Source: SHZI01 sp964384525 | Lineage (GTDB): Bacteria > Pseudomonadota > Gammaproteobacteria > Steroidobacterales > GCA-2729495 | DNA: 64,000 nucleotides | NCBI GenBank assembly: GCA_964384525.1 | Contig: CAYLKO010000001.1 | Coordinates: 53,525 to 117,524 of the forward strand | Direction of reading: 5' to 3' | Shown: in pieces, positions 53,503 through 62,100 of the stretch | Numbering within the stretch: position 1 is the stretch's first letter | Layout: each line of letters starts with the position of its first letter | The notes under the pieces: model-generated | Databases searched by the model: none | What the model saw: only the letters and a program-made list of their open reading frames with translations | Told to the model about the DNA's origin: nothing | Program-made: the position numbers and the translations under genes

Positions 53503-53751
53503 GTGGAACTGAGCAACCCGCACAATCTGCGCGAGCCCCCGCCCGAAGCGGCAGCCCTGCGTTACGGCATCCGCGTGACGATGCCACCAGCCGATCCACT
53601 GCGCACGGTACTCGGCGTCGACTGGCACCGGGAACACTGGTATGCCTCCCGTGCGGAACGGAACGCCGCTCTGCGTGATATGGCCAAGCGTCACGCTTAC
53701 AGCCGCATCGGTGACACCCCCAGCATCCGGCTTGCCGCCATCGACCGCTGA
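53503..53751 (+). CDS. Small conserved protein of unknown function
   Basis: 82 residues from GTG 53503. The C-terminal half WYASRAERNAALRDMAKRHAYSRIGDTPSIRL resembles a recurring small family with the pattern YxSxxERDAALxDMxxRHxYSRxGDxP that I recall from many proteobacterial genomes without known function. It has no signal peptide. It lies between the SYLF gene and the TonB-dependent receptor gene. Confidence 0.6.
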   Translation: MELSNPHNLREPPPEAAALRYGIRVTMPPADPLRTVLGVDWHREHWYASRAERNAALRDMAKRHAYSRIGDTPSIRLAAIDR

Positions 53752-53766
53752 CCTTCCCGCGATGTC

Positions 53767-55866
53767 ATGAATGGTGTCGGCCGTTGCGCCGCCTCGCTGC
53801 TGCAAATCGCGTTGCTGACAATCGGGCCGCTGGCAATCGGGATGCTGCCCGCCACGGCAGCGGTGCCGGTGGAGATCGTCGCCACCGCCAACCGGCTGCC
53901 AACCGACGTCCTTGATCTGGCAGCCAACACGACGCGCATCGACGCCGATCGCCTCGAGCTGCTGAACGCCGCCCACTTCAACGAGCTGGCCACGGAATTG
54001 CCGGGCACGTGGATTTCCCGTGGCAGCGGCCAGGAGAACCTCACCGCCATCCGCTCGCCCGTGCTGACCGGCCCCGGATCCTGCGGCAGCTTCCTGATCC
54101 TGGAAGACGGCATGCCCACCCGCCCCACGGGTTTCTGCAACGTCAACGAGCTGTTCGAGCTGCCCTATGAACAGGCGGCCGCCATTGAAGTGATTCGCGG
54201 TCCGGCCTCGGCGCTGTACGGTTCCAATGCCCTGCACGGCACACTGAATATCCTGCTGCCGGAGCCTGGTCGCGGACCGCCACTCACGATCAGCGCGGAA
54301 ATGGGTCCATCACGTTACGTGCGCGGTTCGCTGCTGGTGAACCTGCCCGGCGATGGCGGCCGGGACACCGACCAGAGCACCGGCACCGTCGGCGGCCTGC
54401 TCTTCGATCACGACGGCGGGTTTCGGCCGGCTTCCGGTTATCGACAGGCAAAGACTTTCATCAAGTGGGCGGAAGCACTGCCGGGTGGCCGGCTGGAGTT
54501 GGGCGCAAGCGGCACTCTGCTCCGGCAGGACACCGCCGGCTACATCACCGGGCAGAACAGCTACCGGGATGAGTCACTGCGACTCGCCAATGACAATACC
54601 GGTTCCTACCGGGATGCCGACAGCCAACGCGTCCACGCCCGCTGGCAACCCGCCGGCAACACGGCCACCAACGGCTGGGACCTGCGCATCACCGCCCGCC
54701 GCTCCGCCATGGAATTCCTGCAGCACTTCCTGCCCGGCACGCCGGTGGAGAAGAACGGCCAAAGCAGCGCTGGCCTGACACTCCTGCACTACTCCACGGC
54801 AGGCAAGGCCACGGTGACCGCCGGGCTGGATCTCGAGATCGCGAAGGGCTGGCTCGAGGAATTCCAGGCAAGCCCCGAAACCGGCATGCCGCCGCGCCCG
54901 ACCGGCCGGCACTACGACTACTCGGCGTGGCAGTGGGTGGCCTCGCCCTACGCCCAGGCGGAACTGCCGCTGACAGAACGGCTGGCGCTGACCGGTGGCC
55001 TGCGCCTGGAGTGGCTGCGCTACGCCTACGACAATCACATGCTGGACGGCGACACGCGCGACGACGGCACGGCTTGCATGCCAGCGTGCCTCATTTACCG
55101 GCCGGCCGATCGCAGCGACAGCTTCACCAACCTCGCGCCGAATCTCGGCCTGCTCTTCCGGGTTGATGAGCACACGACGATTTACTCGACCCTGACCCGG
55201 GGCTTCCGGGCCCCGCAGGCAGCCGAGCTCTATCGCCTGCAGGCCGGCCAACACACTGCCGATCTCTCCTCAGAGCACATGGACAGCCTGGAGCTGGGCT
55301 GGCGGTGGCAGACGGAAGCCGTGCGGCTTTCAGCGGCAGCCTTCGCCATGCGCAAGGCCGACTACATTTTCCAGGATTCCAACCGCTTCAATGTCAGCGG
55401 CGGCAGGAGCCGGCATGTGGGCCTCGAGCTCGGGCTGGATGCGCACAGCGGAACGGGTTTCTACGCCTCGCTGGCCGGGACCTGGGCCCGCCAGACCTAT
55501 GGGTTTTCGAAGCAGATCTCCGGTGGCGAGACCATCACGAAGGGCAACGATATCGACACGGCGCCGCGCACGCTGGGCAGTCTGCGCCTGGGGTGGAATA
55601 TCGAGCCGTGGCTGGCTGAAGCGGAATGGGCGCATCAGGGCGCCTACTTCCTGACTGCCGGAGAAGGCCCGGAATACGGCGGCCATGACCTGCTCAATCT
55701 GCGCACGGCCTGGCAGATCACGCCGGCCTGGCGGGCAACGGTCCGGCTCAACAACGTCACGGACCGGCTGTACGCCGACCGGGCTGATTTTGCCTTCGGC
55801 AACTACCGCTACTTTCCGGGTCGTGAACGCGAGGCCTTCGTCGAGCTGGCGTGGCAGATGCGCTAA
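53767..55866 (+). CDS. TonB-dependent outer-membrane receptor
   Basis: 699 residues. A signal peptide (LLTIGPLAIGMLPATAAV) is followed by the TonB box region VEIVATANRL, a plug domain (ATELPGTWISRGSGQENL, PYEQAAAIEVIRGPASALYGSNALHG) and a 22-strand barrel ending in aromatic ELAWQM. The plug motif with IEVIRGPASALYGSNA is diagnostic. The ligand is unknown; no siderophore genes are next to it. It could be energised by TonB-like proteins encoded elsewhere in the genome. Confidence 0.95.
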   Translation: MNGVGRCAASLLQIALLTIGPLAIGMLPATAAVPVEIVATANRLPTDVLDLAANTTRIDADRLELLNAAHFNELATELPGTWISRGSGQENLTAIRSPVLTGPGSCGSFLILEDGMPTRPTGFCNVNELFELPYEQAAAIEVIRGPASALYGSNALHGTLNILLPEPGRGPPLTISAEMGPSRYVRGSLLVNLPGDGGRDTDQSTGTVGGLLFDHDGGFRPASGYRQAKTFIKWAEALPGGRLELGASGTLLRQDTAGYITGQNSYRDESLRLANDNTGSYRDADSQRVHARWQPAGNTATNGWDLRITARRSAMEFLQHFLPGTPVEKNGQSSAGLTLLHYSTAGKATVTAGLDLEIAKGWLEEFQASPETGMPPRPTGRHYDYSAWQWVASPYAQAELPLTERLALTGGLRLEWLRYAYDNHMLDGDTRDDGTACMPACLIYRPADRSDSFTNLAPNLGLLFRVDEHTTIYSTLTRGFRAPQAAELYRLQAGQHTADLSSEHMDSLELGWRWQTEAVRLSAAAFAMRKADYIFQDSNRFNVSGGRSRHVGLELGLDAHSGTGFYASLAGTWARQTYGFSKQISGGETITKGNDIDTAPRTLGSLRLGWNIEPWLAEAEWAHQGAYFLTAGEGPEYGGHDLLNLRTAWQITPAWRATVRLNNVTDRLYADRADFAFGNYRYFPGREREAFVELAWQMR

Positions 55867-55870
55867 TCGA

Positions 55871-58009
55871 TCAGGGCGCTTCCACCCACGCACTCCAGTC
55901 GCGGCGATTGGCCGCCACATGAAAGAGCGCGGCGATCACCCGTCGATCATATTGCCGGTCGGCGCCCTTGAGAAGCTGCGAAAGCGCGTCGTCGATCGAC
56001 ACGCCCTGCCGGTAGGCCCGCGCACTGACCAGGGCCACGAAGGCATTGGCCACCGCCAGGATCCGCCCGGACAACGTCATGGCTGCATCGCCGAGACCGC
56101 GCGGATAGCCCGTGCCATCCAGCAGTTCCTGCTTCTGGGCGATGACGTCGAGCACCGGCCCGTCGAAATCCAGACCCTTGAGCAGCTCCAGGCTGTAATC
56201 CACGTGTTTGCGCAGCAGTTCGCGATCGGCGTCCGTCAGGGCTTCGGTCTTGGTCAGAAGCTCGCTCGGCAGCATGATCTTGCCGATGTTGGCGAGGGTG
56301 GCGGCGAGGCCCAGCGTCTCCTGCTCGGCGTCCGGCAGGCCAAGCTCGCGGGCAACCGCCTGGGCAACCTCGGCCATGCGGCTCGCGTGATGCGCCGAGA
56401 AGGGATCGTGGAGATCCACCACGCTCGACAAGGTCGTCACCAGATTGCGCAGCAGATCGGCATGGTGCTGTTCAGCCACCTTCATCTCGGTGACGTCGTT
56501 CAACACCAGCAGTACGAGCTGGCGACGCTCGCCGATGCGCTCCACCGGAATGACGCTGGTCTTGAAGCTGTGCAGCGCGCCGCCCACGGTCAGCGGCAGC
56601 ACCTCGCGCACCGCCGTCCGCGTGCGCCGCGCCTGCTCGCTCAGTCCGTCGAGGACGGCGGCGGCGCTGTGGCCGACGACCGCAGCCAGATGGCTGCCCA
56701 GCAAGGTGCTGATCGTGCTGCCAACGGCGCTGGCCGTGGCCTGATTGGTGAAGACCACATCCTGCTCCCGGGTGACCAGCACCGTGAGCGCATCGAGGTT
56801 GTCGGTCACGGTATGCAGCAGGTCGGTCTGGCGCTGCAGCTTGCCTGCCTTGATCGCCAGCTCCTCGGCCTGCTGACGCGCCCGCACGCTGCTGCCATGC
56901 CGCCACGCCGCCACGATCAGCGCCACGATGGAGAACAGCAACAGACTGAGCGTGGCCAGCAGAAAAGTCCGACGCTCATTGGCCACGCTCATGGCCTCGG
57001 TCGCACTGACCTGCTGGGCCAGGATCCATTCCGGTCGATTGGCCGACTGGCTGCCCGCCACGCCCGTGGTCGTCAGGCCGCGTATCCGGCGACTGACCTG
57101 CAACACGGACGTGCCACGGTAGTTGTCCAGGTGCACGAAACGGTCGGGCGCCAGCACGGCGGAAACTTCCGCCAGCTCGCCGTCGGCCTGTGGCCGGTCA
57201 ATCGGCAGGCTGCGCCGGAGTGCATTCGCACCCTCGCGGGTGGGCGACAGGAACAGCACGCTGTCGCCGCTGCGCGTGACCAGCAGGGTTTCATTGTCTT
57301 CGGAAAATGAGGGGCCACGGTTCAATGCCGGAAACAGCGACTGCGTGGCCGCCCGCACCCCCAGCAGCACGCCGGCGGGCCCGCCACCGGTCTGCAGGGC
57401 ACCCGACACGGTGCTCACCGGCACGGCAATCACCAGCAGCGCGTGGTCATCGCCATCGAGCACCAGATCCACCACCGCTTGCGGCGGAGTCGCCACGGCG
57501 CGTTCGGCCACCCCGCGCAAACGACCGACCAGCGCTCCCATGCCACTGGTTGCCACGACGCTGTTGAGGTCGGCATCCATCAGCATGAGCCCCGAGCTTG
57601 CCGGCTGACTGAGATTGGCCGGAATCCGGCTGCTGGCATCGGGCAGGTAGCCACCGCGGTCGGCGGCGGCCAGCAGCAGGTTGCGCAGATACGCCTGTTG
57701 CGCCGGTTCAGCCGCTGCCTCCGGCAACTGCCGACTCTTCACGACCTGCCAGAGATAGAGCTGCAGGGAGGCATTTCCGGCCAGCTCCTCGAGATCACGC
57801 CGGTCGTCCGCCAACAGCCGGGCCACGGCATCGGCTTTGGCGTCGGCTGCCAGTGCCAGGCGGGACTCCCATTGCAGCAGATCGCGCTGCCGTTCCGCGT
57901 CGACATACACATTGATCAGCCAGGCGCCTGCCACGATGACAAGCAGCAGCACGGTCACGGCAATGGCAACCGGCGAGCGCAGACGCTCGATAAGAGATGG
58001 TTTGCTCAT
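55871..58009 (-). CDS. Membrane protein with PAS and degenerate HD-GYP domain
   Basis: 712 residues: TM at about 15-35, a large periplasmic Cache-like sensor, second TM about 349-368, a PAS domain (about 395-505) and a C-terminal HD-GYP-like domain. In the latter the first His (His541 in HHASRMAEV), His602 and GYP (634-636) are kept, but the diagnostic HD before IGK is Ala573-Asn574 (LANIGKI) and the HHE block is QKQE (625-628). It should not hydrolyse c-di-GMP and may instead bind it. Its start overlaps the LapG-type gene stop (ATGA). The pairing suggests it controls that periplasmic protease. Confidence 0.85.
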   Translation of the reverse strand: MSKPSLIERLRSPVAIAVTVLLLVIVAGAWLINVYVDAERQRDLLQWESRLALAADAKADAVARLLADDRRDLEELAGNASLQLYLWQVVKSRQLPEAAAEPAQQAYLRNLLLAAADRGGYLPDASSRIPANLSQPASSGLMLMDADLNSVVATSGMGALVGRLRGVAERAVATPPQAVVDLVLDGDDHALLVIAVPVSTVSGALQTGGGPAGVLLGVRAATQSLFPALNRGPSFSEDNETLLVTRSGDSVLFLSPTREGANALRRSLPIDRPQADGELAEVSAVLAPDRFVHLDNYRGTSVLQVSRRIRGLTTTGVAGSQSANRPEWILAQQVSATEAMSVANERRTFLLATLSLLLFSIVALIVAAWRHGSSVRARQQAEELAIKAGKLQRQTDLLHTVTDNLDALTVLVTREQDVVFTNQATASAVGSTISTLLGSHLAAVVGHSAAAVLDGLSEQARRTRTAVREVLPLTVGGALHSFKTSVIPVERIGERRQLVLLVLNDVTEMKVAEQHHADLLRNLVTTLSSVVDLHDPFSAHHASRMAEVAQAVARELGLPDAEQETLGLAATLANIGKIMLPSELLTKTEALTDADRELLRKHVDYSLELLKGLDFDGPVLDVIAQKQELLDGTGYPRGLGDAAMTLSGRILAVANAFVALVSARAYRQGVSIDDALSQLLKGADRQYDRRVIAALFHVAANRRDWSAWVEAP

Positions 58010-58659
58010 GCTGGCGGCAGGTGGATCCACCAGTGGTCTTCATTGATGGAAAACACGGGCGCGTAATGCACCACCTCATGATCAGTCAGCACCTGCTGTA
58101 CCTGATTGTCGAGGATCAGGGTCTGCGGCCCGCGACTGACCGCCAGCACCGCATGGGGAATCCGCAGATTGGTGTCCTGCACCACGACCAGCCGCAACTC
58201 CTCGATCGGGTAGCCGAGCCAGCGCAGCGAAAACAGCTTGGTGATCACATAGTCTTCGCAGTCACCGCCGTTGGCGAGAAATTCGCGCGGGATGGCCCAG
58301 TAGTCTTCGACGCCGTAGTTGTCCAGGTCCAGCACGTAGCGCCGCGTATTGGCAAACTGGTTGACGGCCTCCAGCTGCTTCCGGAACGGCAACCGGCGGG
58401 CCTCCTCGAGAAAACGCTGCCATTCGGCGAGGTGGCAGCGATTGAAACGCGATTCGCTGCAGCTGCCATCGACCACATCTTCCTTCACATGGCGTTCAAG
58501 TACCTGCAGCCATTGTGGGAAGTCACTGAGGTGTTGCTGCGGCACTTCGCGGTAACCGAAGAGTTCCGTCGGAAAGGCGGCACTGGTACTGCTCTGCGCG
58601 CAGAGCAGGCCAGCCACCAGCCAGAACACGACCAGTCGACAAAATGACGATTGCCGCAT
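58006..58659 (-). CDS. LapG-like periplasmic transglutaminase-type cysteine protease
   Basis: 217 residues: signal peptide (VVFWLVAGLLCAQSSTSA), then a BTLCP/LapG domain with catalytic Cys134 (GGDCEDYV), His169 (IPHAVLAV) and Asp184 (LILDNQV). In Pseudomonas fluorescens LapG cuts the adhesin LapA and is sequestered by the c-di-GMP receptor LapD, an inner-membrane degenerate GGDEF/EAL protein. Here the partner gene, overlapping by 4 bp, is a degenerate HD-GYP membrane protein instead. No large adhesin lies in the window. Confidence 0.92.
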   Translation of the reverse strand: MRQSSFCRLVVFWLVAGLLCAQSSTSAAFPTELFGYREVPQQHLSDFPQWLQVLERHVKEDVVDGSCSESRFNRCHLAEWQRFLEEARRLPFRKQLEAVNQFANTRRYVLDLDNYGVEDYWAIPREFLANGGDCEDYVITKLFSLRWLGYPIEELRLVVVQDTNLRIPHAVLAVSRGPQTLILDNQVQQVLTDHEVVHYAPVFSINEDHWWIHLPPA

Positions 58660-58722
58660 TGGCTTGTTGATATCGCCTGTTGTATTGTTGCGCAAGGCAC
58701 AGAAACTAAAACAAAAAGCCTT

Positions 58723-60033
58723 ATGGAAAGCAAGTTCGAAACAATCCCGTCACTCGTGGCGGCGGCCCTGCTGTTGGCGATCGCCCCGGCGGCGATGGCC
58801 CAGGAGACTGCCAGCTCCGGCGCCGATGCCGGCACCGTGCAAGCCGAGTTCGATGCAGCCATGCATGACATGGACGCCGCCCGGCTGCGCTCGGCCCGGG
58901 AGCGGCTAGTGAGCCTGCTGGCGGTGAATCCGTCGCTGAGTCGGGCGCGGCTCGAGCTGGCGCGCGTTTATTACCAGTCACGGGACTACAGCGAGGCCCG
59001 CACGGAAGCCCAGCGCGTGCTGGACGACCCGAACACGCCACCCACCGTCAAGGCAACGGTGCTGGCCTTTCTCGCGCAGATCGATGCCGATGAAAAGCGC
59101 TATGCGCAGCGCCATCAGTGGTCGCCATCGCTGTATGCGGGGCTGATGTACGACTCCAACGTGAATATCGGCCCCTCGCGCGACGTGATCGATATCGGCG
59201 GCGTGCCCTTCAACGTGGCGCCCGACTCCCGGGAAACCTCCGATCTCGCCGTCGTCATCAATCCCGGGATCGCGCACACCTGGAATCCCGGCCGGCGTTT
59301 CGAGGCTGGCGAACAGCGCGGCTTCTTTCTCTGGCAAAGCCAGGCCAATGCCTACTACCGGGCCTATTTCGATGAAAACGACTACAACCTCGGCATCCTG
59401 ACGGCCCGCACCGGTCCGGCCTGGGTGGTCCCCGGGAAATGGCGTGCCGGCCTCGGCCTGCAGGGCGACCAGATCTTCCTCGGCGACGACAGCCTGGCTT
59501 TCTACACCACCCTGAATCCCAATTTCACCTTCGAATTCGGTGGCAACACCGAGGTGTCGCTGGACGGCAGCCTGAGCCGGCGCCACTACTGGGACGATGA
59601 CGAATCCGGCCGCGACGGCTGGTACAAGAGCGCGGACGTGTTCATCAGCCATTACTTCACCAACCGGAAGATGGCGCTGCAGTTCGGTGGCGGGTGGTCG
59701 GACTTCGACGCCGATGAAGAGCGCTTCAGTTACCGCGGGCCAAACGTCGTCGGCGGCTTTCTGTGGGAAGCCTGGCGCAATGGCGTCGTCTATGCCCGCG
59801 TGAACTATCGTGGCTATGACTACAACGGCCTGGAACCGCAGTTCGAATCCCTCGGCTCGCGCGATGATGATGAATGGCGCTATACCGTGGGCTTCCAGCA
59901 CGATTTCCGCAGCGGCGCACTGGCCGGCTGGGCGTTGCTTGGCAGCTGGGTCCACACCGACAACCAGTCCAACATTCCGATTTACGACTACGACCGGGAT
60001 GTGGCCAACCTGGGTCTGGCCCGCCGCTTCTAG
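58723..60033 (+). CDS. TPR plus SLAM-like outer-membrane barrel protein
   Basis: 436 residues. After a signal peptide (LVAAALLLAIAPAAMA) come about three TPR-like helices (about 40-125: LLAVNPSLSRARLELARVYYQ, SEARTEAQRVLDDP) and a C-terminal barrel whose first strand LYAGLMYDSNVNIGP matches the surface lipoprotein assembly modifier (SLAM, DUF560) type. SLAM proteins move lipoproteins or haemophilin-like proteins to the cell surface (type XI secretion). The next gene could be its substrate. It is divergent from the LapG-like gene. Confidence 0.75.
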   Translation: MESKFETIPSLVAAALLLAIAPAAMAQETASSGADAGTVQAEFDAAMHDMDAARLRSARERLVSLLAVNPSLSRARLELARVYYQSRDYSEARTEAQRVLDDPNTPPTVKATVLAFLAQIDADEKRYAQRHQWSPSLYAGLMYDSNVNIGPSRDVIDIGGVPFNVAPDSRETSDLAVVINPGIAHTWNPGRRFEAGEQRGFFLWQSQANAYYRAYFDENDYNLGILTARTGPAWVVPGKWRAGLGLQGDQIFLGDDSLAFYTTLNPNFTFEFGGNTEVSLDGSLSRRHYWDDDESGRDGWYKSADVFISHYFTNRKMALQFGGGWSDFDADEERFSYRGPNVVGGFLWEAWRNGVVYARVNYRGYDYNGLEPQFESLGSRDDDEWRYTVGFQHDFRSGALAGWALLGSWVHTDNQSNIPIYDYDRDVANLGLARRF

Positions 60034-60251
60034 CCGGCACCGTGGTTGACTTAATGACGATAAAACACGCGCAGTTGCAGGAGTTCCAGCGACAAATGGA
60101 GTAAAGTTCACGTCAAGGCACCAGACCAGACAACAATAACAAGATGGTGACCGGCAGCCAGTGCCAAGAAAACTGGCGCCGAGGGGACTGCAGCCGACAG
60201 ACCCGCTGCCACCAGCAAAAACAAGAAGGATGCGGCATCCAGGGAGGATTC

Positions 60252-61466
60252 ATGCCGAAGTCTATCGTTCATCAGTTGAGCCTTTGGACCGCCATCGCCG
60301 TGCTGGCCCTGCCAGCCATGGCAGGCGCGGAAACCGTGCGCACTGCCGAGGCGCCGCGCTCGGATGCCGATTGCGCCGCCCTCATCGAACGGTGGGCGAC
60401 GGATGCCAAGGCCGCACCCAAACGCGTCATCGACCAGTGCAAGGATCAGCTGGCTGCAGCAGCACCGGCAGCACCCGCGCCGGAAGCCACCAGGGCCATG
60501 CCACTTGCCGCCCTCGACCCCTGCTCGGGACCGAATGCCGCGAACTCCGTGCTGTGCTGGGGCCCCTGGGCCGCCATCGCGCCGGCTGCCGGGGCTCCCA
60601 ACTTGGGCCCGCAGATTGCCGCCGTTCGTGATCCGGACACCCGACCGGACCTGGCGGATCGCTTCGTCCCCGAGGTTGCCCCGCAAACGCCTGAACTGCC
60701 GTTGGGGGCCTGCACGGCCGGCACGCCCTGCGGCTTTGCCACCATCGTCAGCGGCGTCACCAGCAATGGTGATCCCGAAAACACGGAGTTCGGCAAGTTC
60801 ACCCTTGCTCCGGACGGTACGCGCTTCAGCGTCGACCCGGCGAATGGCGCGGACGACATCAATTCAGTGGCCATGACCACGAACGTGATGCCGCGCCCCG
60901 ATGGCTACGGCAACATGCGCGCCAGCGGCCGCGAGGGCAACGAGCAGTCCCGACTGATCGCGCGCGTCGCCCAGGATGAGGATGGCCAGGTACAGCTGGC
61001 GGCTGACGTCTGGACGCATGGCACCTCTGGCAATGCCCAATCCGGCTACTTCGCCTGGGGTACTGCCACGAGCCAGGCCGGCCTCGACAGCCTGAATGCC
61101 GGCAACGTCACCGTGAACTACAGCGGGCCGATGTCGGTCAACAATCTGGCCACGGGCGCCATGACGGTGAACTTCGGCGCCAACCCGACCTGGACCGGCA
61201 ACTGGAGCCAGCCGGCCACGGCGACTTCCACCGCCTGGAGCTTCGGCGCCGGCGGTGCAGTGACCGGACCCAATCTGATTTCCCTGCCTGGCCAGTTCAC
61301 CGACAACGTGGTCGGCACCGGCAATTTCGTGCAGGGCGCCATCGTGGGTGAGCCGGGTGGACCCAACGGAATCGTCCACATCATCGACGTCACGCTCGAA
61401 GGCCAGGGCCATATCAAGGATGTCGGCCTGCTGCGCGAAGTCAGCGGGCCTGCCATCCAGCCCTGA
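60252..61466 (+). CDS. Secreted protein, possible SLAM substrate
   Basis: 404 residues. A GGGAGG ribosome site precedes ATG 60252. Signal peptide (LSLWTAIAVLALPAMAGA) is followed by an Ala/Pro-rich region with several Cys (CSGPN, CTAGTPCGF) and a C-terminal beta-rich part with repeated short strands such as GAMTVNFGANPTWTGNW and FTDNVVGTGNFVQGAIVGEP, resembling the TbpB-like barrel of type XI effectors. The 218 bp upstream holds no gene. Its position after the SLAM-like gene supports a transporter-cargo pair; sequence evidence for that is modest. Confidence 0.6.
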   Translation: MPKSIVHQLSLWTAIAVLALPAMAGAETVRTAEAPRSDADCAALIERWATDAKAAPKRVIDQCKDQLAAAAPAAPAPEATRAMPLAALDPCSGPNAANSVLCWGPWAAIAPAAGAPNLGPQIAAVRDPDTRPDLADRFVPEVAPQTPELPLGACTAGTPCGFATIVSGVTSNGDPENTEFGKFTLAPDGTRFSVDPANGADDINSVAMTTNVMPRPDGYGNMRASGREGNEQSRLIARVAQDEDGQVQLAADVWTHGTSGNAQSGYFAWGTATSQAGLDSLNAGNVTVNYSGPMSVNNLATGAMTVNFGANPTWTGNWSQPATATSTAWSFGAGGAVTGPNLISLPGQFTDNVVGTGNFVQGAIVGEPGGPNGIVHIIDVTLEGQGHIKDVGLLREVSGPAIQP

Positions 61467-61500
61467 TCACCTCTCACACCCGGAACAAGCGAGAACAACC

Positions 61501-62091
61501 ATGAACATGCACAGGATTTCGAGCTTGGCCAGCGCACTGATCGGCGTATTGGCCGGCGGGCTGCTGACGGCCACGGCTAACGCCGCCAGCCTGACGCTGG
61601 TGCCGTCCGCAACCGTGGTCACGGCAGGCGGCGCCTTCACCGTTGACCTGGTACTGGATGCCCGCGACGCGCCGGGCCTGCACCCTGGTCTATACGGCGG
61701 TGAAGTGATCGTGGACTTCAACAACACCCTGCTCAACTACACGGGTTTCAGCCTGGCTCCCGGCCTGAGCTTCTACATCCCGCCCGTCAGCGCCACCACC
61801 GGCACCACCAGCACCGTCCGCTTCGGTTTCGACAACGCCACGGACAACGGCCTGGTCGGCACCTTCTCGTTCACGGCTGCGTCCCTCGAACTGGGCAGCA
61901 TCGCGCAGATCGGCCTCGCCGATGCCGATGATTTCTCCGGCAGCTTTGCGAGCTACGTGCCCACCTATCAGCGCTTCTATCCGGACTTCGTCGGCACCTC
62001 GGTGTCCCTGGCTCCTGTGCCCGTGCCCGCTGCCGTGTGGCTGCTCGGCAGCGCGCTGGGCCTGTTGGGCTTCTGCCGCCGGGCTGCCTGA
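61501..62091 (+). CDS. Cohesin-like secreted protein with PEP-CTERM-type tail
   Basis: 196 residues: signal peptide (LASALIGVLAGGLLTATANA), a cohesin-type beta-sandwich (SLTLVPSATVVTAGGAFTVDLVLD, FNNTLLNYTGFSL, TVRFGFDNATDNGLVGTF) and a C-terminal VPVPAAVWLLGSALGLLGF followed by CRRAA. That tail has the VPxPA motif, hydrophobic helix and basic end of exosortase-processed PEP-CTERM proteins, which occur in bacteria with exopolysaccharide loci like that at 1-7474. No exosortase is in the window. Confidence 0.85.
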   Translation: MNMHRISSLASALIGVLAGGLLTATANAASLTLVPSATVVTAGGAFTVDLVLDARDAPGLHPGLYGGEVIVDFNNTLLNYTGFSLAPGLSFYIPPVSATTGTTSTVRFGFDNATDNGLVGTFSFTAASLELGSIAQIGLADADDFSGSFASYVPTYQRFYPDFVGTSVSLAPVPVPAAVWLLGSALGLLGFCRRAA

Positions 62092-62100
62092 GAAAGCCCC

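Noticed and set aside
60034..60251. Second riboswitch upstream of the 60252 gene
   Set aside because: A GC-rich structured leader is present but it lacks GGACGCAAAGCC and the other GEMM blocks, and matches no other class I could recognise.
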